From Lacticaseibacillus manihotivorans DSM 13343 = JCM 12514 (GTDB taxonomy: Bacteria; Bacillota; Bacilli; Lactobacillales; Lactobacillaceae), in contig NZ_AZEU01000063.1 in the NCBI RefSeq assembly GCF_001435035.1, positions 1 to 32,855 of the forward strand: a stretch of 32,855 nt of DNA, written 5' to 3'. A program made the translations under genes and the position numbers. Of this stretch, positions 7,069 to 16,872 are shown in pieces (position 1 is the first letter of the stretch; every line of letters begins with the position of its first letter). Below the pieces are notes generated by a model that did not search any database, had not been told where the DNA came from, and saw nothing but the letters and a program-made list of their open reading frames with translations.

Positions 7069-7686
7069 ATGGCAAATTCTTGGCGCCAAACCGACAAACA
7101 ATATTATTTTCCCAAAGGCGTGGCGCAATTGACGTTACCAAAAACCAACTATATCGCGTTAACTGGCATCGGCGACCCCAACCAACTGGCCTTTAGTCGC
7201 GATATTGAAGCCCTGTATCCGTTGGCTTATACGCTTCGGGCATTATTGAAAAACGCCGCTGACCCTTATGTTTATTCGGTGTATCCATTAGAAGGGGTAT
7301 GGACGACGACGGATGGCTCGCGTGGCGCAAATCTGAACAAAGCGGCATTAGTTTACCGCTTGATGATCAAACAACCTGATCAGGTAACGCCTGAGTTGTT
7401 CAAACAAGCCCAAGCGATCGCCATCGAGAAGAAAGGGTTGTCGAAGCTAAGCAAGATCACCTTTGAACAACTTCCAGAAGCTGAAATCGTTCAAGCCATT
7501 CACATCGGCAGCTTTGATACGGAAAGCGACACTTTTGCTAAAATGGATGCGTACATAGCCGACCATCGGTTAAAGCGAGTGCCAATTGTTGAAGCGTATT
7601 GGCATCGTGAAGTGTATCTGTCTGATTTTCGCCGCGTTGCCGAAGCCAAGCGTAAAACCTTGTTGCGTTATCGCGTTGAAAAATAA
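7069..7686 (+). CDS. GyrI-like small-molecule-binding protein
   Basis: A 205-residue cytoplasmic protein of the GyrI-like/SOUL-related fold that binds small hydrophobic or cationic molecules. Typical features are the N-terminal strand with YIALTGIGDPN, the conserved VYPLEGVW stretch (about residues 75-82), LVYRLMIKQP and, near the C-terminus, IVEAYWHREVYLSD. It has no DNA-binding domain, so it is the stand-alone form rather than a BmrR/AraC-type regulator. ATG 7069 follows AAGGAG (7057-7062) by 6 bases. It has its own promoter and terminator. The ligand is unknown. Confidence 0.75.
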   Translation: MANSWRQTDKQYYFPKGVAQLTLPKTNYIALTGIGDPNQLAFSRDIEALYPLAYTLRALLKNAADPYVYSVYPLEGVWTTTDGSRGANLNKAALVYRLMIKQPDQVTPELFKQAQAIAIEKKGLSKLSKITFEQLPEAEIVQAIHIGSFDTESDTFAKMDAYIADHRLKRVPIVEAYWHREVYLSDFRRVAEAKRKTLLRYRVEK

Positions 7687-7692
7687 TGTTGA

Positions 7693-7724
7693 GGCGTTGT
7701 CACAATTGTCGACAACGCCTTTTG
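7693..7724 (+). terminator. Intrinsic terminator
   Basis: GGCGTTGTC (7693-7701) pairs with GACAACGCC (7711-7719), followed by TTTT. Confidence 0.85.
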
Positions 7725-7731
7725 TGATGGG

Positions 7732-7747
7732 TGTTTCACATGAAACG
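7732..7747. promoter_or_regulatory. parS-like centromere site
   Basis: TGTTTCACATGAAACG matches the Firmicutes parS consensus TGTTTCACGTGAAACA at 14 of 16 positions. It lies just upstream of rsmG-noc-parA-parB, as expected for origin-proximal ParB sites. Two weaker half-sites follow: 7795-7810 (ACGTGAAAC half intact) and 7868-7883 (CGTGAAACA half intact, overlapping the rsmG start). Confidence 0.75.
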
Positions 7748-7763
7748 CAACGTCTGAGCGCAG

Positions 7764-7792
7764 TTGTTGAATATCGGATTTTACGTTAAACT
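7764..7792 (+). promoter_or_regulatory. Promoter of the rsmG-noc-parA-parB operon
   Basis: TTGTTG (7764-7769), 17 bp, TAAACT (7787-7792). It lies between the parS-like site and a parS half-site, so ParB spreading could repress it (inference). Confidence 0.45.
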
Positions 7793-7868
7793 AGACCTTG
7801 ACGTGAAACGTGCCAAGACGTCACCGTTTTGACGCGTAAACCGGACACTGTAAAGGAATGGTGTATAA

Positions 7869-8600
7869 ATGAACCGTGAAACATTTGCCCAGGCGCTGGA
7901 TGATTTGGGGTTGGCCCATACTGAAGCGCAACTGGCCCAATATGCGACTTATTTCGACTATTTAGTCAGCGAAAATCAAAAAATGAACCTCACTGGGATC
8001 ACTGATGAGCCTGGGGTGTATTTGAAGCATTTTTACGATTCATTGACGCTGGTTGAAGCCTTACCTCAGCTGAAAACCGAGAGCTTGACGCTTTGTGATG
8101 TCGGTGCTGGTGCTGGTTTTCCAAGCTTGCCAGTGAAAATCGCTTTGCCACAATTAGAGGTGTCGATCGTGGATTCCTTGAATAAGCGCATCGAATTTTT
8201 GCAACGCTTAAGCGACCGCCTCAACTTGCAAAATGTGCACTTGTTTCACGACCGCGCCGAAACCTTTGGCGGCAAAAAGTCTCCACAACGAGAAAGCTTT
8301 GATGTGGTAACGGCCCGGGCGGTGGCGCCATTAAACGTGTTGGCAGAATTGTGCTTGCCACTCGCCAAAGTCGGTGGCGTGTTTGTCGCGATGAAAGCGA
8401 GCCAAGCTGAAGATGAACTCGCGCAAGCCAAAGTGGCAGTGGCGACGCTTGGGGGTAAGATCGTCAACCAAGTCGAATTGGAGTTGCCAGAAAACGGCGG
8501 TCATCGCACGTTGGTCGTGATCCAAAAAACCAAGCCCACGCCGAACAAGTATCCGCGCAAGCCTGGTACCCCAAGCAAATTACCATTGGGAGGCAATTAA
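7869..8600 (+). CDS. rsmG: 16S rRNA (guanine-527-N7)-methyltransferase RsmG
   Basis: Methylates N7 of G527 in 16S rRNA using S-adenosylmethionine. The GidB-type fold is clear: the N-terminal helix region with ENQKMNLTGI (residues 35-44) and FYDSL, the SAM-binding loop DVGAGAGFPSLPVKI (77-91), IVDSLNKRIEFL and the late VTARAVAPL motif. The length of 243 is usual, with a basic proline-rich tail (KYPRKPGTP). ATG 7869 follows AAAGGA at 11 bases, a little long. The downstream noc start abuts its stop, so the two are one operon. Confidence 0.95.
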   Translation: MNRETFAQALDDLGLAHTEAQLAQYATYFDYLVSENQKMNLTGITDEPGVYLKHFYDSLTLVEALPQLKTESLTLCDVGAGAGFPSLPVKIALPQLEVSIVDSLNKRIEFLQRLSDRLNLQNVHLFHDRAETFGGKKSPQRESFDVVTARAVAPLNVLAELCLPLAKVGGVFVAMKASQAEDELAQAKVAVATLGGKIVNQVELELPENGGHRTLVVIQKTKPTPNKYPRKPGTPSKLPLGGN

Positions 8601-9464
8601 ATGGCCTTTAACTTTTTCAAAAGCAAAGAACAACCCAAATCAAATGAAGTCACGGTGCAAGAAATTGCCTTAGACCAAATCGTCCCAAACCGCTTCCAAC
8701 CGCGGAAAGTTTTCACGGATTCTGCGATCGAAGAATTAGCGGAAACGATTCACGAACACGGCTTACTGCAGCCGATCGTGTTGCGCGAATACGCCACGGA
8801 TCGCTATGAGATCATTGCTGGTGAACGGCGGTTTCGGGCGATGCAGCATTTGCATATGGATAAAGCCCCAGCCATCGTGCAAAAAATGAGCGACGAAGAA
8901 TCGGCGGCGATGGCGTTGATTGAAAACTTACAACGTGTCGGCTTGTCGGCCATTGAAGAAGCTCAAGCTTATACGGCGTTGATGACGTTGAATCACTTGA
9001 CGCAAGCCCAACTCGCTACGCAAATGGGTAAAAGCCAATCCTTTGTTGCCAACAAGTTGCGCTTATTGAAGCTGTCTGAACCGGTCCAACAAGCCATCAT
9101 GAATGGTGAACTGTCGGAGCGTCATGGTCGCGAATTGTTGCGGGTCGATGATTATCATCAACAACTCTTGGTCCATCAAGTGCTCAACGATGGCTTGACG
9201 GTCAAAGAGACCCAAGCCGCTGTTGAAGCCATTTTGCATCCAGAATTAGTGGCACAACCAGAACCGGAACAGCCGACCACGGCTAAAAAGCCGGCGAAGG
9301 TCAAGCATCGCACGGTGCAAAGCCATGACACGCGCATGGCGGTAAACACCTTGAAGAAATCGGTGCATATGATCAAAGATGCTGGCATGAAAGTCAAAAT
9401 GACCGAAGCTGAAACCGATGACGCTTATCGCATTGTAATCGAGATTCCAAAGGAGACGAAGTAA
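8601..9464 (+). CDS. noc: Nucleoid occlusion protein Noc (ParB paralogue)
   Basis: ParB-family CTPase-type DNA-binding protein that couples chromosome position to division-site choice. The N-terminus MAFNFFKSKEQ is the short amphipathic membrane-targeting helix typical of Noc and absent from ParB. Next come the ParB/sulfiredoxin domain with GERRFRA (74-80) and ENLQR (108-112), and a helix-turn-helix in LTQAQLATQMGKSQSFVANKLRLL. A linker rich in Pro and Lys and a C-terminal dimerisation domain follow. ATG 8601 starts right after the rsmG stop, with GGGAGG (8588-8593). It overlaps parA by one base (TAATG). The placement rsmG-noc-parA-parB matches Bacillus-type origins. Confidence 0.9.
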   Translation: MAFNFFKSKEQPKSNEVTVQEIALDQIVPNRFQPRKVFTDSAIEELAETIHEHGLLQPIVLREYATDRYEIIAGERRFRAMQHLHMDKAPAIVQKMSDEESAAMALIENLQRVGLSAIEEAQAYTALMTLNHLTQAQLATQMGKSQSFVANKLRLLKLSEPVQQAIMNGELSERHGRELLRVDDYHQQLLVHQVLNDGLTVKETQAAVEAILHPELVAQPEPEQPTTAKKPAKVKHRTVQSHDTRMAVNTLKKSVHMIKDAGMKVKMTEAETDDAYRIVIEIPKETK

Positions 9465-10231
9465 TGGCATATATCATTGCAGTCGCGAATCAAAAAGGCG
9501 GCGTGGGTAAAACCACCACGACCATCAACTTAGGTGCATGCTTGGCTGATGCTGGCAAGCGCGTGTTGATCATCGATGCGGATGCGCAAGGCAATGCCAC
9601 CAGCGGCGTCGGCATTCAAAAGCCTGATGTGGGCAAAGATATTTATGATGTGTTGGTCAATGAAGACCCAATTTCTGAAGCCTTGCTGAAAACCAATCAC
9701 AAAAACTTGTGGATCGTCCCAGCTACCATTCAACTCGCCGGTGCGGAAATCGAACTGACCAGTCAAATGGCGCGCGAAATGCGTTTGAAGTTAGGCTTAG
9801 CCGCCGTTGAAAACGACTATGACTATATTTTGATCGATTGCCCGCCGTCTTTAGGCCAGTTGTCGATCAATGCTTTCACCGCCGCACATTCGATTTTGAT
9901 TCCAGTGCAAAGTGAATACTACGCTTTGGAAGGCTTGAGTCAATTGCTCAATACCGTGCGCTTGGTGCAAAAGCATTTTAACCCGCATTTGGCCATCGAA
10001 GGGGTATTGCTCACCATGTATGATCGGCGCACGAACCTCGGCGCCCAAGTGATCGAAGAAGTGCGCAAATACTTCGGCGACAAAGTGTATGACACGATCA
10101 TTCCGCGCATCACCCGCTTAGCCGAAGCGCCAAGTTACGGGATGCCGATCGTGGATTATGATCCAAAATCCAAAGGGACTGAAGTTTATACCCAACTTGC
10201 TCAGGAGGTGCTTAAAGCCCATGGTGAATAA
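9464..10231 (+). CDS. parA: Chromosome partitioning ATPase ParA/Soj
   Basis: Deviant-Walker ATPase that works with ParB and parS in origin segregation and regulates DnaA in Bacillus. The Walker A motif is QKGGVGKTTTTINL with the signature Lys11 and Lys16, the Walker A' is YDYILIDCPPSLGQL, and the Walker B-like stretch is VLIIDADAQGNATSG. Length 255 is standard. ATG 9464 shares a base with the noc stop; AAAGGAG (9450-9456) serves as ribosome site. The next gene starts inside its 3' end. Confidence 0.95.
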   Translation: MAYIIAVANQKGGVGKTTTTINLGACLADAGKRVLIIDADAQGNATSGVGIQKPDVGKDIYDVLVNEDPISEALLKTNHKNLWIVPATIQLAGAEIELTSQMAREMRLKLGLAAVENDYDYILIDCPPSLGQLSINAFTAAHSILIPVQSEYYALEGLSQLLNTVRLVQKHFNPHLAIEGVLLTMYDRRTNLGAQVIEEVRKYFGDKVYDTIIPRITRLAEAPSYGMPIVDYDPKSKGTEVYTQLAQEVLKAHGE

Positions 10232-11090
10232 AAACAACAAAGGCTTAGGTCGTGGGATCAATGCGATTTTTCAAGATATCGAAGATCCTGACCTTGAGCA
10301 ATCAGCCGTTGAAGACTTGCCGTTAGAAGAGATCCGGCCAAATCCTTATCAGCCGCGGAAGACTTTTGATGAAGCGGCTTTAGCAGATCTGGCGGCATCG
10401 ATCAAAACCACTGGGGTGTTCCAGCCGATCATTGTGCGCAAATCCATTTCTGGTTTTGAAATCATCACCGGTGAACGGCGCTTCCGGGCGTCAAAGCTCG
10501 CCGGCAAAACCACGATCCCAGCGATCGTACGCAGCTTTGATGATCCGGCGATGATGGAAATCGCCGTGCTGGAAAACTTGCAGCGTGAAGATCTGACCCC
10601 ATTAGATGAAGCCCAAGCCTATGACACCTTGATCAAAAAGCTCAACTTGACCCAAGCTGAAGTCTCCAAGCGCTTAGGCAAGTCACGGCCTTATATCGCC
10701 AATTACTTGCGCTTGTTGACTTTGCCAGTTTCGGTCAAAACGATGCTCAATGACAATCAACTGTCGATGGGCCAAGCGCGGACGCTGCTCAGTCTCAAAG
10801 ACAAAAAGCAGATCCCAGCCATGGCCAAAAAAGTCGTTGCCGAAAACATGACTGTGCGCCAGTTGGAAAAGCTGATCAACGAACTCAACGCAGGGGCTAA
10901 GAAGCCAAAGCCAAAAGCCAAGGTGAAATCGCCATACTTGCGCGCCAGTGAAAATCAACTCGGTGATCGCTTTGGCACCAAAGTCAATATCGCCCAAACC
11001 CAAAAAGGCAAAGGGAAAATCGAAATCGACTTCGGCGACCCCAATGATCTCAACCGGATCTTGGCCTTGTTGGATGTGAATTTAGATTAG
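10221..11090 (+). CDS. parB: Chromosome partitioning protein ParB/Spo0J
   Basis: ParB CTPase clamp that loads at parS and spreads. The classical start MVNKNNKGLGRGINAIF fixes ATG 10221, with AGGAGGTG (10203-10210) inside parA; a longer in-frame reading from 10158 lacks this site. The ParB domain has NPYQPRK, the CTP-binding GERRFRA (84-90) and ENLQRED; the helix-turn-helix is LTQAEVSKRLGKSRPYIANYLRLL. A basic lysine-rich linker and the C-terminal dimer domain follow. It overlaps parA by 11 bases. With noc it forms the paralogous pair typical of many Firmicutes. Confidence 0.95.
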   Translation: MVNKNNKGLGRGINAIFQDIEDPDLEQSAVEDLPLEEIRPNPYQPRKTFDEAALADLAASIKTTGVFQPIIVRKSISGFEIITGERRFRASKLAGKTTIPAIVRSFDDPAMMEIAVLENLQREDLTPLDEAQAYDTLIKKLNLTQAEVSKRLGKSRPYIANYLRLLTLPVSVKTMLNDNQLSMGQARTLLSLKDKKQIPAMAKKVVAENMTVRQLEKLINELNAGAKKPKPKAKVKSPYLRASENQLGDRFGTKVNIAQTQKGKGKIEIDFGDPNDLNRILALLDVNLD

Positions 11091-11116
11091 CAATGCTGGA
11101 CTAAGGAGGCGCAAAC

Positions 11117-11308
11117 ATGTACGCTTTACACGACCACGTTTTAATGAAAAAACCACATGCATGTGGCGTCAATGATTGGGAGATCATTCGCATGGGCATG
11201 GATATCAAAATCAAATGCAGCGGCTGTGGTCACATTGTGATGCTGTCGCGCCATGATTTTGACCGGAAAATGAAAAAAGTGCTCTCCCACAATGACGAAA
11301 CCAACTAA
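11117..11308 (+). CDS. DUF951 protein, probable small nucleic-acid-binding zinc ribbon
   Basis: A 63-residue DUF951 protein. It shows the family pattern KPHACGVNDWEIIRMGMDIKIKC followed by CSGCGH (Cys34, Cys37) and a basic C-terminus (RKMKKVL). The CxxC with Cys16 could bind zinc, but that is inferred. It lies between parB and ychF, as in many Firmicutes. AAGGAGG (11103-11109) precedes ATG 11117, 26 bases after the parB stop. Confidence 0.9.
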   Translation: MYALHDHVLMKKPHACGVNDWEIIRMGMDIKIKCSGCGHIVMLSRHDFDRKMKKVLSHNDETN

Positions 11309-11334
11309 TTAAACACAGAAAGAGGAACCTATTC

Positions 11335-12435
11335 ATGGCTTTAACAGCAGGTATTGTCGGCTTACCTAACGTCGGCAAGTCAACTTTGTTCAACGCGATC
11401 ACCAAGGCAGGCGCCGAAATGGCGAATTATCCTTTTGCCACCATCGACCCTAACGTCGGCATGGTGGAAGTGCCAGATAAGCGCTTAGCCCGCATCGATG
11501 AAATCGAACCCGCCAAAAAAATTATTCACACGACTTTTGAATTTACCGACATTGCCGGTATCGTCAAAGGGGCATCTAAAGGTGAAGGTCTCGGCAACAA
11601 GTTCTTGGAAAACATTCGCCAAGTTGATGCGATCATTCATGTGGTCCGCGCCTTCGATGATTCTGAAATCACCAGTGTTACCGGGGTGGTTGATCCAATT
11701 GATGATATCGAAACCATCAACTTGGAATTAGGCTTAGCTGATCTTGATTCTGTCAACAAGCGTTATGCCCGCGTTGAAAAAATCGCCCGCACCAAAGACA
11801 AAGAAGCCTTGGCTGAATTTGAAGTGTTAAAGAAGATCAAGCCAGTGCTTGAAGCCGGCGGCATGGTCCGGTCGATCGATTTTGACAAAGACGAACAAAA
11901 AATCGTCAAAGGCTTGTTCTTGTTGACCTCAAAGCCAGTGCTTTATGTGGCCAACATCGCTGAAGACGACATGGCTGATCCTGAGAGCTGTGATTACGTC
12001 AAGCAAATCGAGGCCTATGCTGAAAAAGAAGGCGCTGAAACCATTGCGGTATCAGCCCGGACTGAAGAAGAAATTGCCGAATTGGACGATGCAGACAAAG
12101 CGGACTTCTTAGAAGCTGAAGGCGTCAGTGAATCTGGTTTGGACAAGTTGATCAAAGCGGCTTATCACTTGTTAGGCTTGGCAACGTTCTTTACCGCTGG
12201 TGGCAAGGAAACTCGCGCGTGGACTTTCAAACAAGGCATGAAAGCCCCACAAGTTGCTGGCGTGATCCATTCTGACTTTGAACGTGGGTTTATCCGAGCT
12301 GAAACCATGAGTTTTGACGACTTGGACAAGTATGGTTCCGTTTCTGCTGTTAAAGAAGCAGGTCGCTTGCGTTCAGAAGGTAAAGAATATGTGGTACAAG
12401 ATGGCGACATCATCGAGTTCCGCTTCAACGTTTAA
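11335..12435 (+). CDS. ychF: Redox-regulated ATPase YchF (Obg family)
   Basis: P-loop protein of the Obg-HflX superfamily that prefers ATP over GTP and associates with ribosomes. Motifs: G1 GLPNVGKST (9-17), G3 [20 protein letters not shown], an inserted coiled-coil domain in the middle, and the C-terminal TGS-like domain ending [15 protein letters not shown]. The length of 366 is typical. ATG 11335 follows AGAGGA. It stands 26 bases after the DUF951 gene. Confidence 0.95.
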   Translation: MALTAGIVGLPNVGKSTLFNAITKAGAEMANYPFATIDPNVGMVEVPDKRLARIDEIEPAKKIIHTTFEFTDIAGIVKGASKGEGLGNKFLENIRQVDAIIHVVRAFDDSEITSVTGVVDPIDDIETINLELGLADLDSVNKRYARVEKIARTKDKEALAEFEVLKKIKPVLEAGGMVRSIDFDKDEQKIVKGLFLLTSKPVLYVANIAEDDMADPESCDYVKQIEAYAEKEGAETIAVSARTEEEIAELDDADKADFLEAEGVSESGLDKLIKAAYHLLGLATFFTAGGKETRAWTFKQGMKAPQVAGVIHSDFERGFIRAETMSFDDLDKYGSVSAVKEAGRLRSEGKEYVVQDGDIIEFRFNV

Positions 12436-12459
12436 TTCAAAAAATAGGGGGACAGTGGC

Positions 12460-13143
12460 GTGGCAAAAAAGAATGACGAACCACAAACGGCAGTGGAAAC
12501 AACCGTTGATGTCGACGGGTTGTTAAGTGAACTGACCAAAAAAAATGACGAGTACGTGTTCAAATTACGGCGGATCTTAAAGGAACATCAATACACCGAT
12601 GCGCAAGAACGCAAAGTTTTGGCGGATATTTTACCGGAAATGGTCGAAGCCCAACGCGCTGGCAAACCAGCCACGCAGATCTTTGGCCCAGTCACGGTGA
12701 AAGCCGATAGCATTATCAATGCGCCAAAGCCCGTGAAACAAGCGCCTTATTGGCTGACTGGCTTAGACCTCAGTTTGTTTTTCGCCAGCATCTTCGGATT
12801 GATGTATGGCATCATGGCCTTCATCAAGCCAAAGAACATGACGGCAGGCTCTGGGATCGCCTCGATCATCATTATGGCCGGCATGGCTGGGTTTATTTTC
12901 TCGTATTACAACATTTGGTCTCGTCGCGACAAGAAAAAGCGTGCCAAGACTTGGTTGATCATGTTAGGCGGCGTGGCGGCGATCATCGTGGCGTCCTTAG
13001 CTTCTAGCTTGTTGGCTGTGATCAAGTCACCATTGACTAGTCCAACCGTTTGGCCAGTATACGCAGTCGTTGCTGTGGTTTGCTACGGGGCGCACTGGTT
13101 GCTCAAGCGTCAATACAACTTACCAGGGATCATGGCAGCCTAG
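12460..13143 (+). CDS. DUF1129 integral membrane protein
   Basis: A 227-residue protein of the DUF1129 family found next to ychF in lactobacilli. A soluble N-terminal part of about 100 residues (ILKEHQYTDAQERKVLADILPEMVEAQ) is followed by four hydrophobic segments near residues 107-125, 130-150, 165-185 and 195-215. GTG 12460 is the start, with AGGGGGA (12446-12452) at 7 bases. It follows ychF by 24 bases and ends the operon at a terminator. Function unknown. Confidence 0.85.
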   Translation: MAKKNDEPQTAVETTVDVDGLLSELTKKNDEYVFKLRRILKEHQYTDAQERKVLADILPEMVEAQRAGKPATQIFGPVTVKADSIINAPKPVKQAPYWLTGLDLSLFFASIFGLMYGIMAFIKPKNMTAGSGIASIIIMAGMAGFIFSYYNIWSRRDKKKRAKTWLIMLGGVAAIIVASLASSLLAVIKSPLTSPTVWPVYAVVAVVCYGAHWLLKRQYNLPGIMAA

Positions 13144-13156
13144 CAGTTTCCGAATA

Positions 13157-13203
13157 AAAATCCGAAATCAGTCTGGTTACTTCGACTGGTTTCGGATTTT
13201 TCA
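13157..13203 (+). terminator. Intrinsic terminator of the parB-ychF-DUF1129 run
   Basis: AAAATCCGAAA (13157-13167) pairs with TTTCGGATTTT (13190-13200), with an inner CAGT/ACTG pairing, followed by T. Confidence 0.9.
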
Positions 13204-14869
<1,666 letters not shown>

Positions 14870-14878
14870 CCTGAATCG

Positions 14879-14909
14879 AAACCGTCCAGCATGTCTTGGG
14901 CGGTTTTTG
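14879..14909 (+). terminator. Intrinsic terminator of guaB
   Basis: AAACCGTCC pairs with GGGCGGTTT (one G-T pair), followed by TT. Confidence 0.85.
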
Positions 14910-14932
14910 TATGTTCAAGTGGATACCATGTA

Positions 14933-14961
14933 TTGTCATCTTGAATCAGGCATGTTAAACT
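14933..14961 (+). promoter_or_regulatory. Promoter of the second candidate RNA
   Basis: TTGTCA (14933-14938), 17 bp, TAAACT (14956-14961), preceded by TGT (extended -10 type). Start predicted near 14968. Confidence 0.6.
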
Positions 14962-14967
14962 AAAACC

Positions 14968-15107
14968 ATCAAAAAAGCACAGAGGTGTTAGCCTCTATGC
15001 TAGCGGACGATGGCCTCGTCCTCGCACTCCGTCAGTTAAACGGCGGCTACAACTTAACGACAAAGAATCAATCGCGTGTAACTCTGGGAAAAGCTAACGC
15101 GATTTTT
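14968..15107 (+). ncRNA. Candidate small structured RNA, about 140 nt, family not recognised
   Basis: This gene-free stretch lies between guaB and the RpiR gene. It has a good promoter, then hairpins GCA-C-AGAGG/CCTCT-A-TGC (14978-15000) and GGACGA/TCGTCC (15005-15021), and a Rho-independent end AATCGCGT/ACGCGATT with a T run (15070-15110). No reading frame with a ribosome site was found. The RpiR gene has its own promoter about 100 bases further on, so this is more likely a free-standing RNA than a leader. It is not a T-box (no GGGTGGNACCGCG), tmRNA or SRP RNA by eye. Confidence 0.55.
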
Positions 15108-15110
15108 TCT
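15070..15110 (+). terminator. Terminator of the second candidate RNA
   Basis: AATCGCGT pairs with ACGCGATT around a 19-base loop, followed by TTTT. Confidence 0.75.
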
Positions 15111-15197
15111 TTGGATTGATTTACTGAACAAAATTCGGACTAGTCAAGGTCTTTGCACATCCTAATATTTGGATGCGTGAAGCCCTTTTATTGTAGG

Positions 15198-15226
15198 TTG
15201 AATGCCTTATTCGGAATCGGTAAAAT
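15198..15226 (+). promoter_or_regulatory. Promoter of the RpiR-type regulator
   Basis: TTGAAT (15198-15203), 17 bp, TAAAAT (15221-15226). An inverted repeat CATCC/GGATG (15158-15175) lies upstream and could be an operator. Confidence 0.6.
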
Positions 15227-15267
15227 GACAGTGAAGCCCATTGTGATCAGTTAAAGGAGGGCAAAAG

Positions 15268-15999
15268 ATGTCCGAGTTTTATCAAATCGATCGAATCTTT
15301 AAGAATAAGGGTTTAAACGATAGTGACAAAAATATTCTCGCGTATATTTTAAAGAATCCAGACAAAGTGCAACATCAAGGAATTCGGACGCTAGCGGAGC
15401 ATGTCTTTACTTCGCCGACTTCAATCGAACGTTTAGCCAAAAAGTTGGGGTACTCGGGTTATAGTGAGCTTGTTTATCATGCGAAACATTTGATTCGTGA
15501 AACGACGTTGCCACAACCCAGTAGTTTGGATACATTAACGACTTTATCGCCGGAAATCTTTGAAGATCGTGTTGTTCAGCTATTTAATCGAGAACACTAT
15601 GTTTATATTTACGGTGAGGGGTTTAACGAGTTCGTTGCCGGATATTTTTACCGTAAACTTTTGGTCAATCGTTATCAAACGTTATTGTTGGCAGGCTTGG
15701 AGATTCCTTTGGTCTACGATCCCGGTCAAAAACCAGTGCTGTTGCTGATTTCGCGTTCTGGCGAGAACTTTTCTTGCTTAGAAAAAATTCGCCAAATTGA
15801 AGCAGTGAATGGGACGTTGATCTCCTTTACCTCCAATGCGAATAGTACAATTGCGAAGAAGTCAGATGTGCCGATTACGTTGGTTGATCCTCAAGTTTCT
15901 GATGCAGCAAATATCAATTATACACATTTTTACGGTGATTGCATTAATGCCTTTGAAAACTTGTTGAATTTTGCTAATCTCGATCCGAGTGAGTTGTAA
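15268..15999 (+). CDS. MurR/RpiR family transcriptional regulator
   Basis: A 243-residue regulator with an N-terminal RpiR-type helix-turn-helix (about residues 1-77; IRTLAEHVFTSPTSIERLAKKLGYSGYSEL) and a C-terminal SIS domain (about 105-235) that binds phosphosugars. The SIS signature LLISRSGENFSCLEKIRQIEAVNGTLISFT is clear. ATG 15268 follows AAAGGAGGG. The gene faces the PTS-GH89-HAD operon tail to tail, with one shared terminator. RpiR proteins often sense the phosphosugar made by a neighbouring PTS, so it is the best local candidate regulator of that operon; this is inferred from position. Confidence 0.85.
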   Translation: MSEFYQIDRIFKNKGLNDSDKNILAYILKNPDKVQHQGIRTLAEHVFTSPTSIERLAKKLGYSGYSELVYHAKHLIRETTLPQPSSLDTLTTLSPEIFEDRVVQLFNREHYVYIYGEGFNEFVAGYFYRKLLVNRYQTLLLAGLEIPLVYDPGQKPVLLLISRSGENFSCLEKIRQIEAVNGTLISFTSNANSTIAKKSDVPITLVDPQVSDAANINYTHFYGDCINAFENLLNFANLDPSEL

Positions 16000-16005
16000 T
16001 CGATG

Positions 16006-16059
16006 AACAAGGCGGCCTGCATGAAACCTCAAAAGAGTATTCATGCAGGCCGCCTTGTT
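16006..16059. terminator. Strong bidirectional terminator
   Basis: A perfect 20-bp inverted repeat (16006-16025 with 16040-16059) and a 14-base loop separate converging genes. The arms begin AACAAGG and end CCTTGTT, giving T-rich flanks in both directions. Confidence 0.85.
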
Positions 16060-16077
16060 TATTGGGTTGCTAGTGAA

Positions 16078-16872
16078 CTATAAAGTTGCCATTTGGCGTA
16101 AAGCGCCGCCATTATTATTGTCATGCTTGGTAATGTATTTCGCGACCGCTTTGATTTTAGCATTCGCATTTGCCATTGCGTAGCTTTCAGTGCAGGCGGT
16201 GAGTAGCTCCAGATCATTGTTGCTATCACCAAAAGCCGCAGTTTCTGCAGGGGAGATTTGCCAACGTGTTTGCAAGAATCTCATGGCGTTTCCTTTATTG
16301 ACGCCTTGAGGAACAATATCGATACCACCAAAGCCACTGGAAGTCACATGTAATTCTGGTAACGCTGCACGCAATATCAACTCTTGGTTGCTGACATCTT
16401 GATTGGGCCAAGCGAGGGCGATTTTGAAAAAACGATCCGAAAGTTGACGTAAATCTTCAACCGGTTGTAAATGCCGATAATACTTGGCGCCTTCAGCAAA
16501 GAATTCGGGTGATGCGCTAGCACTGATATAAGCATCTTTTGCACCAGATAAGATGACTAGGGCATTGGCTAATCGTGGATCAGTTTCCAACAGATCCAGT
16601 GCCGTTGCCACGGCTTGAGGCGCTAGTGTGTGTTGCTGCAAGACTTGCCCGTTGCTGACAATCAAAGCACCATTTTCGGCAATATAGTCGAGTTGCTGAT
16701 CATCGTCTTTAAAAATATCGGAAAGGTGTTGATATTGATTACCGCTGGCGATGACAAAGCGCGTTCCATTTGCTTTCCACTTACGGTACAGGTTGGCAAA
16801 GGCGGTGCGGTCAAAACCTTTCTGATCGCTTAAAAACGTGCCATCCATATCAGTTGCAATCATGCGAATCAT
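16078..16872 (-). CDS. HAD-superfamily (Cof-type) sugar phosphatase
   Basis: A 264-residue phosphatase of the Cof/class IIB HAD group, which usually dephosphorylates sugar phosphates. Motif I is DMDGT with the nucleophile Asp8 and Asp10; motif II is VIASGN; motif III Lys193 sits in QGVNKGNAM, and motif IV is GDSNND (215-220). ATG 16872 has a strong AGGAGGTGA at 6 bases, lying inside the end of the GH89 gene, which it overlaps by 23 bases. That coupling suggests it acts on a product of the same catabolic route, perhaps a phosphorylated sugar released after PTS uptake. The exact substrate is unknown. Confidence 0.85.
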   Translation of the reverse strand: MIRMIATDMDGTFLSDQKGFDRTAFANLYRKWKANGTRFVIASGNQYQHLSDIFKDDDQQLDYIAENGALIVSNGQVLQQHTLAPQAVATALDLLETDPRLANALVILSGAKDAYISASASPEFFAEGAKYYRHLQPVEDLRQLSDRFFKIALAWPNQDVSNQELILRAALPELHVTSSGFGGIDIVPQGVNKGNAMRFLQTRWQISPAETAAFGDSNNDLELLTACTESYAMANANAKIKAVAKYITKHDNNNGGALRQMATL

